A DNA stretch of 64,000 nt from Eubacterium sp. (lineage in GTDB: Bacteria; Bacillota; Clostridia; Lachnospirales; Lachnospiraceae). The translations under genes were made by a program, and so were the position numbers. The stretch lies in contig JAFWIO010000009.1 of the NCBI GenBank assembly GCA_017514785.1, forward strand, positions 1 through 64,000, read 5' to 3'. Of the stretch, positions 62,725 through 64,000 are shown in pieces. A model generated the notes under the pieces. That model searched no databases. It was not told where the DNA came from and was given only the letters and a program-made list of their open reading frames with translations. Positions within the stretch are counted from its first letter, which is position 1. Every line of letters starts with the position of its first letter.

Positions 62725-64000
62725 ATGAAGAGATTTAAAATAATTACAAGTATAGTTCTAACTATTGCGTTACTTGGTGGTTCAGTTTCATCTTATACTA
62801 CTGCTAGCGCAAAAACTATTAAAGGAAATGGCTATACTGTAACAAAGATTTCAAACCCTACTAAAGGTCAAAGCGAAGCAGACGGTTTGATGCCAGGTGG
62901 AGACAGAACTACTAGCTACACATGGCGTATGGCTGAGCGTGGAGATAATATCTACGTTGCTACTTCTAGAAATGTTGCTACTAACCTAGTAAGTTCTTTT
63001 GGTACAGCGCTTGCCGAAAAAGGAATCCCACTAGATACATTCTGGGCTGCTATTAATGTGATAACTAACGGAGATATAATGAGAAACGACGACAAGGATG
63101 GCGCCGATATTATCTGTTATAACAAGAAAACAGGTAAGTTTAAGATTGCCTACTCAGCAGGTAAAGGCACTTACTTCCGTTCATCTGTTACATACGGTGA
63201 TAATGTATACTTTGGTTCTTACTCATCAGACCCTTCTACACCACAGTATATTTTAAGAATTGATCCATACGGAAAAGCTAAAAAGGTATTTTCTAGTATG
63301 GGTGCCATTTCGTTCCGCGCTAACTGTGTATATGGTGGAAAATTGTACTTTGGCGGAGCCGATGAACGAGAAACCGCTGTTCCTAAGGAAGGTGTAGATC
63401 CATGTAAAATGGCAATCCTTCAGAAAGGTGACGCTGATGATCGTATTTGGACTCGCGTAGCTGACTATAGGGACTTTGGCGATGTGGCTTATGACCCTAT
63501 TATGACTAGTTGGGCTGGTTCTCCTATTTGGGAACTCTCAAACTACAAAGGATATATTTACGCTACTGCTCCTAGCACTAATGGATTTGTAATGTTCAAA
63601 GGACATCCTGCTAAGGGTGGCGAGAAAGCTAACGACTACGGTTGGTACTGGGAAGAAGTGGTTGGATTGAACAATGGAATAAACAATCCTGGACTAAGTG
63701 AAACAAAGGGTGGTAACCCTGGAACTACACGCTCACTTATAGGTTCTACTTACGTGTTTAATGATGAGTTATACGTTTACAATTTTGACCATGCATTTGC
63801 CGGAGAGGCACAGGCGTTTACTGGTATTATTTCAAACTTATTCGGTCAATATGTAAAGCCTAGCGAGTTCCTATTACCTATGTATGATTCACTTCACAAT
63901 CCTCAAAAACTTTGGAAATTAGATGATGATACAGGTAAATTTGAAGAATGTCCAAAGTTCACTCAGCTTATGAGGGGAACTACAAACGAGTACATTTGGC
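62725..64000 (+). CDS. secreted beta-propeller-like protein, cut by window edge
   Basis: An open frame from 62725 to the end of the window (425 codons, no stop). AAGGAGG lies 6 bases before the ATG. The signal peptide (RFKIITSIVLTIALLGG, then TASAK) is followed by repeated units with Y/F-G-G-K-L-Y-F-G or NVYFGSYSS pieces and short acidic turns (RNDDKDG), which fits a Kelch- or propeller-like fold. I recognise no named family. It shares its signal peptide type and operon with the gene at 61773. Confidence 0.7.
   Translation, partial: MKRFKIITSIVLTIALLGGSVSSYTTASAKTIKGNGYTVTKISNPTKGQSEADGLMPGGDRTTSYTWRMAERGDNIYVATSRNVATNLVSSFGTALAEKGIPLDTFWAAINVITNGDIMRNDDKDGADIICYNKKTGKFKIAYSAGKGTYFRSSVTYGDNVYFGSYSSDPSTPQYILRIDPYGKAKKVFSSMGAISFRANCVYGGKLYFGGADERETAVPKEGVDPCKMAILQKGDADDRIWTRVADYRDFGDVAYDPIMTSWAGSPIWELSNYKGYIYATAPSTNGFVMFKGHPAKGGEKANDYGWYWEEVVGLNNGINNPGLSETKGGNPGTTRSLIGSTYVFNDELYVYNFDHAFAGEAQAFTGIISNLFGQYVKPSEFLLPMYDSLHNPQKLWKLDDDTGKFEECPKFTQLMRGTTNEYIW

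Overview
The window looks like chromosomal DNA of a low-GC Gram-positive anaerobe, most likely Lachnospiraceae (Clostridia). The evidence is the AT-rich sequence with strong AGGAGG-type ribosome binding sites and some TTG/GTG starts, pyruvate phosphate dikinase, a dimeric-type glycyl-tRNA synthetase, a SARP-type response regulator, lysine-rich exported proteins with PT-rich linkers, DUF6273 proteins and an RpoD with a long Lys/Ala-rich insert. I see no phage, transposase, integrase or CRISPR array.

Layout. 0-8 kb: acetyltransferases, then pyrG-purF behind a promoter whose short leader holds a terminator, then thiN-ilvA, a short-chain dehydrogenase and a PAP2 phosphatase, nearly all on the minus strand. 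8.1-9.1 kb: an RNA-rich stretch with a riboswitch-like leader (possibly guanidine-IV) before a half-size EamA transporter, tRNA-Gly(GCC), a GC-rich multi-hairpin element and a short promoter-hairpin-terminator unit that may be a small RNA. 9-16 kb: an exoprotein operon (GH81 beta-1,3-glucanase, SGNH hydrolase, leucine-rich repeat protein, YdcF/SanA-like protein). 16-24 kb: HAD hydrolases, endonuclease IV, a tandem GNAT protein, rpoD-lepB, a PurF paralogue without the catalytic cysteine, and a 53-codon gene with its own terminator. 24-31.5 kb: two tandem ~1070-residue DUF6273 paralogues and a small Ig-like exoprotein. 31.7-46.8 kb: ppdK diverging from a LytS-type kinase/SARP regulator pair, an L,D-transpeptidase, glyS, a lipoprotein, era-recO, an M16C protease, and bioY/birA diverging around a BirA operator.

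46.8-53.5 kb holds the most unusual locus: nine tightly packed minus-strand genes under one strong promoter. They encode a TadA-like ATPase, one TadB/C-like membrane protein, a beta-helix exoprotein, two pseudopilin-like proteins and four small membrane proteins (34 to 133 residues) that all carry E7-(H/L)8-G9 followed by a transmembrane helix. No prepilin peptidase, TadZ or second TadC-like protein is present. This may be a compact Tad-like surface machine built from leaderless pilin-like subunits.

53.6-64 kb: a degenerate CobL/CbiT-like protein, a CmpB-type membrane protein, a papain-like exported protease that shares its C-terminal modules with the DUF6273 pair, an oxidoreductase, and an operon of an exported phosphatidylserine-decarboxylase-like lipoprotein, a VanX-type dipeptidase and an AlkD-like protein. 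The window ends with two secreted proteins with near-matching signal peptides, the last cut by the window edge.

Overall the region mixes housekeeping genes with many surface proteins. All family calls come from reading motifs; no database search was run.
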